Positions 33,721-43,848 of a DNA stretch of 64,000 nucleotides are shown here, in pieces. The stretch is from Cepaea nemoralis (Eukaryota; Mollusca; Gastropoda; Stylommatophora; Helicidae). The translations under genes and the position numbers were made by a program. The number at the start of each line of letters is the position of its first letter. The first letter of the stretch is position 1. The notes under the pieces were generated by a model. That model made no database searches, was not told the DNA's origin, and was given only the letters and a program-made list of their open reading frames with translations. The stretch lies in contig JACEFZ010002084.1 of NCBI GenBank assembly GCA_014155875.1, positions 111,001 to 175,000 of the forward strand, given 5' to 3'.

Positions 33721-34465
33721 CTAAAAGTAGTGATGGGCTAGGCTTGAGTTCAAAGCGAGCAAGCACAAAACAAACAAAGAAACCTACATGTATGTGCTTG
33801 CTTGCTTGTGTTCGTTGGCTTGAACTCCAGCGTGAAGTCCTGTATGTCGGATGAAGACATCCTGTTGTCCAACATCAGTGTGATGTCATACATGACCTGA
33901 GGTTTGCGTGAGTATCCGTTGTCCCATGTCTGGCTTATTGGTGTGCAGACTGGTGGTTCCTCGCTGTTCAGGCTGACACTCTTCGACTTCGGAGGAATCG
34001 GCGATCCTACTGACTTTAGCCAGGACCCCGAAGGGACCTGTTGCCCAGGACGCTCGACGAGGACGCGTCAATAGGTCTTGGCTAGTATATAACCCGGCCC
34101 TGGTGCCTTGGAAACACCTCTGCGTCCCTCATGTGTGTGGAAATCGAGAGTGTTTAACGGTAAAAAGATATAGCCAGACCAGCTCAATGAAATCATAGAA
34201 GTGTGTATTATCCATCAATAGAATATAGGCTCAGCTAATTCCATCCCTCTTATTTCTAGTCGCTCCTTCCATGTTTTTTTCCCCTTCTAATTTTAATCAT
34301 AGGTCTCGATTATTCACATGTGTGCTGTTGGTTTCCTTGTATTTTTGCTACCCTGGGTATTCCAGCAGTAGGCATGTTCAGTATACCCATTCGTATTAGC
34401 TGGTTGACTAATTATGGAAGCAATCGAACAGCAGCGTCTTTTTTCTTACCCGGTGATTCATTCTT
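33721..34465. other. Unassigned stretch
   Basis: No family recognised. A TATATAA-like string (GCTAGTATATAACCC, about 34080) could be chance. Confidence 0.35.
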
Positions 34466-34620
34466 TTCACGAACTGCATCAACTATTATAGATGTAATTT
34501 AAAATGTTATTATTTCGATTTCAAAATCTTCCAGGGCCACCATTTCCTCCAGCGTGGCCTTGCTTTGTTCTATGCTTTTCGTCTTCATATAAGTATTGGT
34601 GGACGTTCGCCTTTGTCTTA
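34466..34620 (-). pseudogene. RTE-like LINE scrap (RT block 1 neighbourhood)
   Basis: The minus strand reads EEMVALEDFEIEIITF then ITSIIVDAV, resembling the EALxDFGIExxT.L.N.IY segment of the RTE-like copies at 14441 and 29983. About 150 bp and weak. Confidence 0.4.
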
Positions 34621-34762
34621 AATATTTGTCATCCATTTTTTAACCTTGGTAAGGTGTGGATTTTTTTTTTCTGATGGAGTAAAAAAACAAAACAATCCTA
34701 ACCTGCACAGTTCGCAGTGCGGCCTTAATTCCTCAGGCTAAAGACCTCCCTGCCATACACTG

Positions 34763-35178
34763 CTAGGTACTATATGCAGTCAGGGGCTGCGTGGTCTCGA
34801 GGTATGGTGTCCGCCTCGAGTGCTGGAGGTCCCAGGTTCATGCCCCGGTCAGGATGGGGATTTTTTTTCATGTGGACTTCTAGTAATAAAATTTTCCCAT
34901 GGTCTCTGGGTAGTGAAATCGAACGCTGGTGTGTATTGTTGCGCATGTAATAAATCCCTTAGCAGTTGGAAATCGAAAAAGAGTAGCCTAACGTCGCTGC
35001 CCGGGCAAAATTTCGAGTTAAAAATCTACCCAAAGTATTTCAGGATCCTCGCCGGTGCTACGGAGTTCGTGCACTGAGCTGAGTTTCTCCAGACTCAGGT
35101 TTGAGTTAGGAGGAGAACGGAGCACTTATGGGCTACACCCGTGTGCCGTGATGTTGATCCATCGACTAAACTAAACTG
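34763..35178 (+). mobile_element. tRNA-derived SINE (family 4), about 415 bp
   Basis: The head GGGGCTGCGTGGTCTCGAGG carries an A-box. The B-box is AGGTTCATGCCCC at about 34831. The long body ends GGGCTACACCCGTGTGCCGT, GATGTTGATCCATCGACTAA and a short (CTAAA)n tail. It is the only copy in the window. Confidence 0.7.
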
Positions 35179-36196
35179 TACTATATGCAGTAGATGACAG
35201 TTTTGAGAATATTGCGTCAGACTTCGATTTTAAACACACCAGTGGTAATTCGTGTGTTAAATATATCTTGTTGACAACAGCAGATGGCGATAGGAATGTC
35301 TTGTTTACACAATTATATTCAGTTGTATGTCTGTCTTGTAGTCAATGTATACAGATATGACAAACACTGACGTATATGAAACCCAAGATGCCCCTATGGC
35401 CTATACAGTGGCCAACTGGGTCGTATAATTTTTAATGCCGCGGAGACATAGCTTCTAAAATGATATTAACATTTTAAACATTCTGTCTAATCGGTGAAGG
35501 GCCCACTTCATCAGAGACTCACGGGGCTCGCTTGCCATCAGCAAGCACACATCCTGGCCAGTCCGCCACCACCATTATATGACACCACGTGTCCGTGTTT
35601 GCTGAAACAATAGTCCTCCTCTAACCTACTCATGTTTTTGCATAGACGTCTGTGGATATTTCTCCATATTCGTTTACTACCCCAAATCCCACCGTTGCTA
35701 ATGTTGATATCTTCATTTCTATGTTTGTCTATGCTATTTGGAAGTTGTGTGAAAAGTTATTCTGTAACTGATCCATCTCTATCATTCCGTGGTTCACCAG
35801 ACTGGGTCACATTTATATTTACTATCTTTCTGTGGCTGCCAACATTCGAGTTATTATTCTGGGACTCCCGCTTTCCCGCCCCACCAAGTCTGTGTCTGCC
35901 TGTGTTTAGCATTAAGGTCATCCGTTCACAGTAGTGGGAATTTTCCTTTATGCGCTCTGGAAGCAGTGCTGTTTCTCCCGCATTTTCAAACCTCTTGCCC
36001 GCTCCACTCCATCATCCTTGGCATTATCCCAAATTATCGATCTTGTAATATTGGTTTTCTCTGTCACTGGTTCTGGCTTTCCCATTTATTCACGGCTCTG
36101 ACATTCCAAATATATGTTCTGGAAATTTCCAGCATAAAAGAATACGCGCTAGTCATTCAGAATCCATTGAAATGTTCCAAAAGGACGTTATTATTC
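35179..36196. other. Unassigned flank of the second complete LINE
   Basis: About 1 kb. On the minus strand 35630-36000 reads as a broken protein-like stretch (ERMTLMLNTGRHRLGGAGKR) with stops, possibly decayed LINE ORF1, but I cannot name it. Confidence 0.35.
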
Positions 36197-36212
36197 ATAT
36201 AGTGGATACTAC

Positions 36213-36262
36213 GAATTACGTCACGGTGCAAATGGCGGCACCCATGAATTGAATATTTTTCA
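36213..36262 (+). promoter_or_regulatory. LINE 5' UTR promoter-like segment 1
   Basis: Contains TTACGTCACGG (CRE/ATF-like) followed by GCAAATGGCGGCACCCAT (YY1-like core AAATGGCGGC), then AATT...CAAGTAA. The same order recurs at 36443-36495. It sits a few bases from the element's 5' end. Confidence 0.5.
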
Positions 36263-36442
36263 AGTAACATTGATACAGTTTTCGTGATGAAGAGATGATT
36301 TGCTAACGTTCAAGTTTTCCATTTCTGATACATCAATATGTGGATGTTTCCGTTTGGGATCTGGAATGTGTATAATCGGCTTTACTGGCCTATTCTCTTG
36401 ATCAGATGTATGTATCGATATTGCGTTGCCATCGGGGAAGCC

Positions 36443-36495
36443 TGTTTACGTCATTGTTACAAATGGTGGCGCCCATCAATTTCCAAGTAAAGTTT
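36443..36495 (+). promoter_or_regulatory. LINE 5' UTR promoter-like segment 2
   Basis: Diverged repeat of segment 1: TTTACGTCATTGTTACAAATG + GTGGCGCCCATCAATTTCCA + AGTAAAG. The spacing between segments is 230 bp, like a monomer array with about two units. Confidence 0.5.
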
Positions 36496-36649
36496 ATAGT
36501 TTTGAAATTCTAGTAAAAGGAAGATTATGTGTTCGTGTATCGAGTAAGACCATAGTCTACTCTTGCAAAAGATAGGTGCTGAAGACGGAGGCAGCCAGCC
36601 AGGAGGCGCACCACAGAAATCAGGCTGCCACGCAATAACGCCGTGAATT

Positions 36650-39600
36650 ATGTCGACAACTGCTACATGTTATGGTGCTCGCCCTGCTCTGGTCCCACAG
36701 ACAGGTGCAGTGCCGGGCCTTATGCCTCGTAAGGGTCTAACCACAAAAAATGGAGGTCCATCTCAGATGTCCAGCGGAGCCAGAGGGCCTGACAATAGAC
36801 CGTCTGGCCGTACCAAACAAAGACTTAAAATAATGCACTGGAATGCAGAGGGTATCACCAAAAAACGAATAGAACTAGAAAACATCTTGGCCAATGAAAA
36901 TGTAAGTGTATGTTGCTTGCAAGAAACTCACCTGAACGAAAATATAGCCTTCAAAATCAGAGGCTACCAGTGTTACCGATCTGACCGAAAGGACAGGCGA
37001 AAGGGTGGGATACTGACTCTCGTCAAAAACAACATTCCTGCTTCCCAAATTGAAGTTCACATGGAAGGGGCTGAGTATCAGGCACTTAAACTTAAAACAG
37101 ACAATACAGACTTTCACCTGATCAATTACTACTGTCCAAATGACCGCCCACAGGCACTGGACACACTACCATTAAAAAGAAAAATGATTGTGTGTGGCGA
37201 CTTCAACAGCCATTCGCAGAGCTGGGGCTATGATCACATGGACCAGAGAGGAGAGAGATTGGAAGATTGGCAGGATGAGAATAGATTCATCCTGATTAAC
37301 AAGCCGTCTGACCCACATACCTTCTACTCGAGATCATGGCACTCTACAACTACACCTGACCTGGCGTTTTATTCACCAGACCTGGAGTGGAACATTACAC
37401 GAATTGTTGGGAAACAACTTGGTGGCAGTGACCATCGGCCAGTCTTTCTAACTGTAGAAAATGAGTTTGTAAGTGAAAGCAGCACCCTCTCGAGGTGGAA
37501 CTACAAGAAAGCAGACTGGGCAATGTACAAGCATCGCACCAGCATACTGGTTAAAAACCTGAACACTGAGAAGGACATAAATAAAGTAGTTGAAGAGTTT
37601 GGGAAATGCATACTACAGGCAGCACGAGAAACAATACCAAGAGGAGCCCGTAAACATTATAAACCCTACTGGAATAGTGAACTGGAACAGTTGCATAATG
37701 ATGTGGATGTATGTAGAAAACAAGCAGAGGCCAATCCCAGCCAAGAGCACCACAATAAATATCAGCACGCAAAAGCCAAATTTCAAAGGGCCCAACTGCA
37801 GGCTAGACGGAAAAGCTGGCAGGAGAAAACAGAGTCACTGAACTTTGAAAGAGACACAAGGAAGTTGTGGAGGCTAATAAAACAGCTTAACGATGAGGGC
37901 ACAGGGAGAAACTCAAAAATTGCGCTACATAAAGACGGAAAAATTTTAACAGGAAAGCAAGCAGCTGACCATTTTGCGGACTCATTCGCACAAGATAACA
38001 ATATTGAAATTAGTCCAGAGAAACAACAGGAGATTCGAGAGAAATGGCAAAATACAGGACAGAAGGAAATTGTACATGAGGTTATGGAGACACCTATCAC
38101 ATTCAGTGAACTGGAGATAGCCATATCAAAACTGAAAATGAGAAAATCACCAGGAGCTGATGGTATCTCCAATGAAATGATCAGGAACCTAGGAACAGAG
38201 GCCAAAGCAAAGTTGCTACAGATCTTTAATAATACATGGACCTTAGGCAGTGTTCCACAAGTCTGGAGAGAAGCAATCATGATACCCCTCCTAAAATCTG
38301 GGAAAGACAGTTCCATTGCCTCCAGCTACAGACCCATTAGCCTCACCAGTTGTCTCTGCAAAACAATGGAACGCGTCATCAATCACAGACTACAGTGGTA
38401 CATTGAAAGTGAAAACATCCTTGTGCCACAACAGGCTGCCTTTAGGCAGTGCTACTCTACGGAAGATCAGACAACCTACCTCTCTCAAGAAGTTGAGGAT
38501 GCATTCCAAGAGAAGAAGCTGGTACTTGCGGCTTGGATAGATCTGAAGAAAGCCTTTGACAAAGTCTGGAAAGAGGGTCTGATGAAGAAACTGAGAAACT
38601 GTAAAGTCAATGGAAGAATGTACAAATGGGTAAAAGCATACTTGCACAACAGAAGAGCCCGAGTACAGATAGACGGTCTCAAGAGCAAGAAAGTACTATT
38701 ACGTCACGGTGTTCCCCAGGGCGGAGTCCTGTCCCCAACACTTTTTCTAATCTTCATCAATGATCTTGTTGCTAATCTACCCGACGGAATTAAAGCGGCA
38801 ATGTACGCTGATGACCTGGTTTTGTGGAGCGCAAATGAACATGCATCAGTGGCCACCATATTGCTACAGAGAGCTGTAGATACATTTGTTGCATGGGCGG
38901 ATAGATGGTGTATCAGCATAAACACTGACAAGTGCAGCACCACTCTATTTACCCTTTCTCCGAAACAAAAGGCAGGGAGCATTCAGATAAATGGAACACC
39001 CCTAAGAGAAGATAAGGAACCAACATACCTTGGTGTAACATTTGACGACAGGCTGACATGGAGAAAACACATCAAAAAAGCAGTAGCAAAAGCCAGAAGG
39101 AAAATTGCCATCCTGAGAAAGCTAACTGGAACCACGTGGGGAGCCAGTGGGAAAATACTTAGCAAAGTTTACCAACAGAGCATACGACCACACTTGGAAT
39201 ACGGGTCAACTGCGTGGTGTTCAGCATCAAAAACTACATTGCAGGAGCTGGACAAGGTGCAAAATCAAGCTCTTAGAGTCATCACAGGAGGGATGAGATC
39301 AACCCCTATAGTAGCAATGGAGAAAATGGGGAGGACACAAGCTTTAAGAGAACGCAGAGATACAAAAACACTAATACAAGCAGAAAAGTTTCTCAGCTTG
39401 CCAGGCCACCCTATGAAGAACCGATTTGAAAACTTAGCTATGGAGCGGTTGAAAAGAAGTAGTTTCATCCACCAGGCCAAACAACTCTGCAGAGAATCCA
39501 TCGATCTTCCCACAGTTGGTATCCCCCTGACAACTATTCCAGAGCGAACCCCGTGGAAAGATGAGCATAGAATATCGCTACAAATCCAGTCAAAAGTGAG

Positions 39601-40453
39601 AGGAATATTGGACAAGGAAGAACAGAACAGTGTACAGCGCAGAACAGCCACTCTCAGCTTCCTTGATGATGAATACCCACAGGACCTCTGGATCCGAGTC
39701 TACACAGATGGGTCAGCACAAAATGCTGTTCGAAATGGAGGAGCGGGAGTGTACATAGAATACCCAAATAATACTAGAGACACGGCCAGAATTCCAACAG
39801 GAAAGTACTGCCATAACTATGATGCTGAAATTGAGGCAATCAAGATAGCCACAGAGAAATTACAAAATACCAGCCATGGTACACAACCTGCAGTGATATT
39901 GACAGATGCAAAATCCGTAATAGAGGCGCTCCTGTCTGGGAAATTGCCAGTTCTGAGGACACTACTTTCTGAACTTAGCAGTCAGCGTAAGATCACCATA
40001 CAGTGGATACCATCCCACTGTGGAGTCCCCGGAAACGACAGAGCTGATCGATTGGCTAAGGAAGGAGCAAAAGAAGAACAACCTGATGTGCCCATTACAT
40101 ACCACCAAAAGAAAAGAATGATCAAATCAATCAGAAAGCCACCAAACCTTACTCAAGACGACTACCACGTTATGGACAGACCAGAACAGGTCATTCTTCT
40201 GCGCCTCAGAACAGGACACAATAGATTACGCAACCACTTGTATACAAAATTCAAGATTGGTGACTCAGCCATGTGCACATGTGGTTTGGCGTCGCAGACA
40301 GCAGAGCACATACTCCAGGATTGCCCAAACTACAACATATCCAGGCGAACCTTCTGGCCTAGAGAGACAACAGTGGAAGATAAACTCTATGGACCGCTGA
40401 ATGAACTAAAAAAGACTGTTAGATTCATACAAGAGACGACATTGCAGTTGTAG
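36650..40453 (+). CDS. LINE polyprotein: APE endonuclease, reverse transcriptase, RNase H, Cys/His tail (1267 aa)
   Basis: Retrotransposition enzyme. Endonuclease: HWNAEG (63-68), QETHL (91-95), GDFNSH (183-188), PDLAF (236-240), GSDHRP (259-264). RT: KSPGADGISNEMI, SYRPISLTSCLCKTMERVI, AWIDLKKAFDKVW, HGVPQGGVLSPTLF and YADD (719-722). RNase H: YTDGS (1018-1022), DAEIEAI, LTDAKS, and SHCGVPGNDRADRLAKEG with H at about 1123. A C-terminal CTCG...AEHILQDCP cluster resembles the Cys/His tail of I/Jockey-group proteins. The first 55 residues are low-complexity and basic. All catalytic residues are present and no frameshift is seen. The start at 36650 is the first ATG of the frame; the 5' UTR upstream lacks a long frame. 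Confidence 0.92.
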   Translation: MSTTATCYGARPALVPQTGAVPGLMPRKGLTTKNGGPSQMSSGARGPDNRPSGRTKQRLKIMHWNAEGITKKRIELENILANENVSVCCLQETHLNENIAFKIRGYQCYRSDRKDRRKGGILTLVKNNIPASQIEVHMEGAEYQALKLKTDNTDFHLINYYCPNDRPQALDTLPLKRKMIVCGDFNSHSQSWGYDHMDQRGERLEDWQDENRFILINKPSDPHTFYSRSWHSTTTPDLAFYSPDLEWNITRIVGKQLGGSDHRPVFLTVENEFVSESSTLSRWNYKKADWAMYKHRTSILVKNLNTEKDINKVVEEFGKCILQAARETIPRGARKHYKPYWNSELEQLHNDVDVCRKQAEANPSQEHHNKYQHAKAKFQRAQLQARRKSWQEKTESLNFERDTRKLWRLIKQLNDEGTGRNSKIALHKDGKILTGKQAADHFADSFAQDNNIEISPEKQQEIREKWQNTGQKEIVHEVMETPITFSELEIAISKLKMRKSPGADGISNEMIRNLGTEAKAKLLQIFNNTWTLGSVPQVWREAIMIPLLKSGKDSSIASSYRPISLTSCLCKTMERVINHRLQWYIESENILVPQQAAFRQCYSTEDQTTYLSQEVEDAFQEKKLVLAAWIDLKKAFDKVWKEGLMKKLRNCKVNGRMYKWVKAYLHNRRARVQIDGLKSKKVLLRHGVPQGGVLSPTLFLIFINDLVANLPDGIKAAMYADDLVLWSANEHASVATILLQRAVDTFVAWADRWCISINTDKCSTTLFTLSPKQKAGSIQINGTPLREDKEPTYLGVTFDDRLTWRKHIKKAVAKARRKIAILRKLTGTTWGASGKILSKVYQQSIRPHLEYGSTAWCSASKTTLQELDKVQNQALRVITGGMRSTPIVAMEKMGRTQALRERRDTKTLIQAEKFLSLPGHPMKNRFENLAMERLKRSSFIHQAKQLCRESIDLPTVGIPLTTIPERTPWKDEHRISLQIQSKVRGILDKEEQNSVQRRTATLSFLDDEYPQDLWIRVYTDGSAQNAVRNGGAGVYIEYPNNTRDTARIPTGKYCHNYDAEIEAIKIATEKLQNTSHGTQPAVILTDAKSVIEALLSGKLPVLRTLLSELSSQRKITIQWIPSHCGVPGNDRADRLAKEGAKEEQPDVPITYHQKKRMIKSIRKPPNLTQDDYHVMDRPEQVILLRLRTGHNRLRNHLYTKFKIGDSAMCTCGLASQTAEHILQDCPNYNISRRTFWPRETTVEDKLYGPLNELKKTVRFIQETTLQL

Positions 40454-40772
40454 ACATGTTTCAAGCGAACGAAAGAAGAAGAAGAATATAGTGGACGAGA
40501 TTCCTTTTTCTTGGTTCTTTTCGTTATTTCTACTTTCTTTTATGAAGATTTCTTCATGTTTTGCTGCATTTTGCGACTGAAGTTAAATGGGATAGCTAGC
40601 CAGTCATTACTCATGGGTGACCTTCAAGTAAAAGATACCCTGATCTACCTTGGGGGAACCTCACTTTCAGAGACAGAATCTCAAATCTACAAAGGTAGCA
40701 ATGTAGATAAAGGGGGTGGAGAATAAGAATACAGAAGACTATCGGAGCTTTTATAACACTAGAACATTTGTG

Positions 40773-40777
<5 letters not shown>

Positions 40778-40803
<26 letters not shown>
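40778..40803. repeat. Poly-A run
   Basis: About 26 A residues inside the RTE-like remnant; expansion or sequencing slippage is likely. Confidence 0.9.
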
Positions 40804-40804
<1 letters not shown>

Positions 40805-41181
40805 TCGGTATTACTGTATGGATCAGAAACATTGAGGACAACGAAAACTATTACAAATAAACTACAAACATTCATTAATTGGTGCCTGCGCAAAAGAGAA
40901 GGAATAAAATGGTATGACAAAATCATTCATGGGTAGCCCATGAAGAGAACTAGACAAATACCCGTGAATCAAAAGGTGAAGAAAAGACGCCGCGCTGGAT
41001 GGGTCACACAATGAGAAAACCCCGAGAACAATGTAACATTAAAAACAACAACAACCTTAGTCTGAAATCCACAAGGCAAAAGAAATAGAGGAAGACCTAA
41101 AGACTCACGAAGAAGAGAAGTAGAAACAGACATGAATAATTTGTAAGGGACATGGACAAAACTGTATGGAATAGCTAAAGA

Positions 41182-41318
41182 CCGGGAAGGTTAACCCGGT
41201 CAACAAATGCCCGCAGAAGTCGGATGTGTCGGCCTAACGGCGCAAGAACGCAGCTCTGCTGTAAACAGGCACAACGCAATCACATCCGAAAAAAAACTCC
41301 GGATGAACGAAGAAGAAG
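41182..41318 (+). mobile_element. 5'-truncated LINE (137 bp) with TSD and (GAA)n tail
   Basis: Flanked by AATAGCTAAAGA at 41170-41181 and 41319-41330. Removing the insert restores the RTE-like reading frame order around it. The tail GAACGAAGAAGAAGAA resembles that of the complete LINE at 36207-40485, but the body does not match it. Confidence 0.75.
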
Positions 41319-41395
41319 AATAGCTAAAGATAAGTAAAGATTGGAGTGTGTTCGTTGAGGGACCATGCCCTGTTGGGTTGTAGAGAGCTAAGTAA

Positions 41396-41731
41396 GAAGC
41401 AGGTTCATGTGCTACCGATTTTGTCACGAGTCTCAGCATTACACAGACAGAAATGTCTTACCATTTATTGCTTCCTTTTAGAGCCCCAGTATGACAAAGA
41501 TAACAATATGTTGTCATTTCTTGCTTTTTGTTTTGCGTCCCAGTATTAAACAGATAGCAAAATGGTACTATTCCTCGCCCCCTCTTCGGTTCCCGGTATT
41601 ACACAAACAATATCTTACCATTGCTTTCTTCCTTTTTGAGATCCCGGTAATTCATAGATAAAATTATATCCCAAATACTTCATCTACTAGTATTTAGGGC
41701 ACCTCATGTAAACTCACAGACTGACAAATTA
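41396..41731. other. Unassigned spacer
   Basis: A loosely repeated phrase (TTACCATT..TGCTT.CTTTTTGAG/TCCCGGTAATT/TTACACA) occurs about four times between 41420 and 41660. No gene. Confidence 0.4.
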
Positions 41732-41736
41732 GTGTA
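41732..41736. repeat. 5-bp target-site duplication, left
   Basis: GTGTA immediately outside the left LTR; the same five bases follow the right LTR at 48417-48421. Confidence 0.9.
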
Positions 41737-42510
41737 TGTCACACGTCGTTCTTGATGATAATATCAATGTTCTTGATGATCTTTGCTTGATATTGTCGTG
41801 TGATGGTCGTTGTCTAGGTAACGATGTTCATGGTGTGTCAATTGAGATATCTAACTGTCTCTTAATCCAACTCACCCCAGAAGTGCACCTTCACCAGTCA
41901 TGAAACAAGATTGAGTTGGCGCACATAATCATTTATTCCAGAAATAAGACGAACAGACGGAACATATATATATATCCAGAAACAATGTAATCCATAGAAT
42001 ATAAATATCCTCCTCACAATTTAACCAGCACACATCAATGCCTTCTCACGGCCTGCTTCTTATCACATCCACAAGACAGGTAATCCAGCTACTATCCACG
42101 GCTGGAAATCCTACAATACAACCCACACATTGGGTCGGAGCCACTGCTCAACTATGCAACCCACTCTGGGTTTTAGGCCCTCACTCCCTATAGAACCCAC
42201 TCTGGTTCAGGCCTGTCTTCATAACTCGGAGAACAACACAACACGGAGATCTCTAACTCCGCTTCTCCTTAGACTACCGATCAGTTCGGCATCTACACAT
42301 CAACTGCCTGAAGTCCCTTGACTTCACACAAAGCTAACCTGTCCTTCCCCCATCCCCTGGGGTCCACGCTCACCCTTCCCATTATTTTATTTCTCAGGAC
42401 TGGCTGTTTTCTCATAGCCAGGTCAGTCACTTTACTGTCTCCCACTCTCATCTCCATTCTTCCTCATGCCCGGTCACTCAACTCAATGTCAATGACCCAG
42501 GCTTATGTCA
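41737..42510 (-). repeat. 3' LTR (774 bp)
   Basis: TG...CA ends. The minus strand contains an AATAAA-like signal within GGAATAAATGATTATG (about 41925-41940). Nearly identical to 47640-48416. Confidence 0.95.
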
Positions 42511-42527
42511 TCACCCCCCTCTTAAAA
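42511..42527 (-). promoter_or_regulatory. Polypurine tract
   Basis: On the minus strand TTTTAAGAGGGGGGTGA lies directly upstream of the 3' LTR, the place and composition of a plus-strand primer site. Confidence 0.75.
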
Positions 42528-42813
42528 GAAAACTTCGTTTTCAAATATTGGGAGACTAAAACTTACTAAACATGTGACCCAGACATATAGCCTGGGTAGC
42601 CCTAAGTATGGCTGCACCTTACTCCAGCTACCACCCTAAATAATACATCAAATGCTCATAGTACACTCCTATATTCATCACACATAAATACAACCATCTT
42701 TCTATCTTGTGTATCAATGCATGAACTAATACATCACATAATAATAATACATCATAGGAAAGCATTATACTTATGTACCCACAGGTCTCTTACTACTTCA
42801 CGACCCCACAATA

Positions 42814-43848
42814 CTATTTGTGTACCGACCCTATATCAGGTGGTTCTGTTCTTGCATCAACCCACCTCTGATTCCTGTCGATGCTGTGTCTACCTTTCAT
42901 GTACCCATGACTCATGGTACCTCTACAATTACAACATCTGTTTGCTATCCCTAGCCCTGGGTCAGTAATGTCGCGAACACTCTTTTGACCTGACTCAACT
43001 TTCCTATCTGCATATTGCACCGTTACACTTGCGTCTCTGTTTAGTCTGAACTCTTTATTCAATCTTGGCCCATATATCTGGCACCTTGCTTTCTGCTGCA
43101 TACGCCTTATGCCTATGTGCCCTGCACATGCACTATCCTGAGCTGTTCTAGTATATCGGTCTCTGTGTGCTAAAGGTACTGCTACTTGCCCACGTGCAGT
43201 TCTGCTATCTGAAAACCTGCGAGTGAGAACATTGTTCTTCCTCTCGAAGCACCATCTACCTTTCTTTGACTGCCTATGTTCTACTCTCCTACACCCTTGG
43301 GAACATTTGTTCAGAGTAGTATCTTGTCTCTGGGATTCACTAGCACTATATTTGGGATCCATTCTCCTCTGCTCAGCTGTACTATCCTTGTCCTGAGTTC
43401 CTGTGTCTACTTCAAGTGCCTCTTCTACCTCAGCTATACTCTCTAATTTAGGTTCTCTTATGGTAACTACCTCATTACTGCTTACACTATATTTTCGGTC
43501 CCAATAAACTACTTCCTCTTCTGTACAATGTTTAACTCCTATAACATTTCCTATGATCAAATCAGCCACTGGTGAGTCCAAAACACACGCTGTCACTCTT
43601 CCAGTGATATATGGTGTTTTTACTGTTATTATGGCTAATGGGTAGAACTCTACTGTGCCGTTGAATGTTATGCATCTAATCTTTTTCCCTGTATAATCCG
43701 AGGGATCTATTAAACTTCTCCTCACTCCGATAGACGTACATCCGGAATCCCTAATTGTTAACGCTGGTCTATCATTGACAAATCCCTGATGCATCTTCAG
43801 ACTTCCTCCTTCATGTACTGCTGATCCTGCTTTCACTGTAGTGACCAC
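42814..43848 (-). CDS. Protease fused to an integrase zinc-binding fragment (344 aa, RT deleted)
   Basis: The first 120 residues form a retropepsin-like domain with active site TIRDSGCTSIGV at about 31-42 and a late VADLIIGNVIG block. It would cleave gag if active; DSGC in place of the usual DTG/DSGA is notable. The second half contains VAVPLAHRDRYTRTAQDSAC and AGHIGIRRMQQKARC, the H-H part of the Gypsy integrase N-terminal zinc domain, so RT/RNase H have been deleted between them. The frame overlaps gag by about 38 nt in a different frame, as in elements using frameshifting. The open frame across the deletion may be chance or selection. The catalytic core of integrase is missing. Confidence 0.7.
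   Translation of the reverse strand: MVTTVKAGSAVHEGGSLKMHQGFVNDRPALTIRDSGCTSIGVRRSLIDPSDYTGKKIRCITFNGTVEFYPLAIITVKTPYITGRVTACVLDSPVADLIIGNVIGVKHCTEEEVVYWDRKYSVSSNEVVTIREPKLESIAEVEEALEVDTGTQDKDSTAEQRRMDPKYSASESQRQDTTLNKCSQGCRRVEHRQSKKGRWCFERKNNVLTRRFSDSRTARGQVAVPLAHRDRYTRTAQDSACAGHIGIRRMQQKARCQIYGPRLNKEFRLNRDASVTVQYADRKVESGQKSVRDITDPGLGIANRCCNCRGTMSHGYMKGRHSIDRNQRWVDARTEPPDIGSVHK

Larger units (their letters stand above)
36207..40485 (+). mobile_element. Structurally complete LINE-2 of this window (I/Jockey-type, with RNase H)
   Basis: The element is flanked by a perfect 10-bp duplication ATATAGTGGA (36197-36206 and 40486-40495). It has a 443-nt 5' UTR with two related promoter-like segments, one long ORF (36650-40453) and a roughly 32-nt 3' UTR ending in (GAA)n. 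There is no separate ORF1. It is not the same family as the LINE at 7181-11058: the tails and protein sequences differ. The intact frame plus perfect duplication suggests a recent event. Confidence 0.88.
40590..41395 (+). pseudogene. RTE-like LINE C-terminal half, with a nested truncated LINE
   Basis: The plus strand reads GDLQVKDTLIYLGGTSLSET, then (after a 26-A run at about 40778-40803) SVLLYGSETLRTTK-like residues, INKLQTFINWCLRKREGIKW, RRRAGWVTQ, TRQKK.RKT, KTVWNS.R and, beyond the nested insertion, GTMPCWVVES. The order matches RTE-like LINE thumb and tail. Frames shift often. Related to 54780-55190. Confidence 0.7.

Noticed and set aside
42130..42569. Short frames repeated at 42130-42569 and 48036-48424 as duplicated genes
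   Set aside because: They lie inside the two LTRs, so the duplication is the LTR pair.
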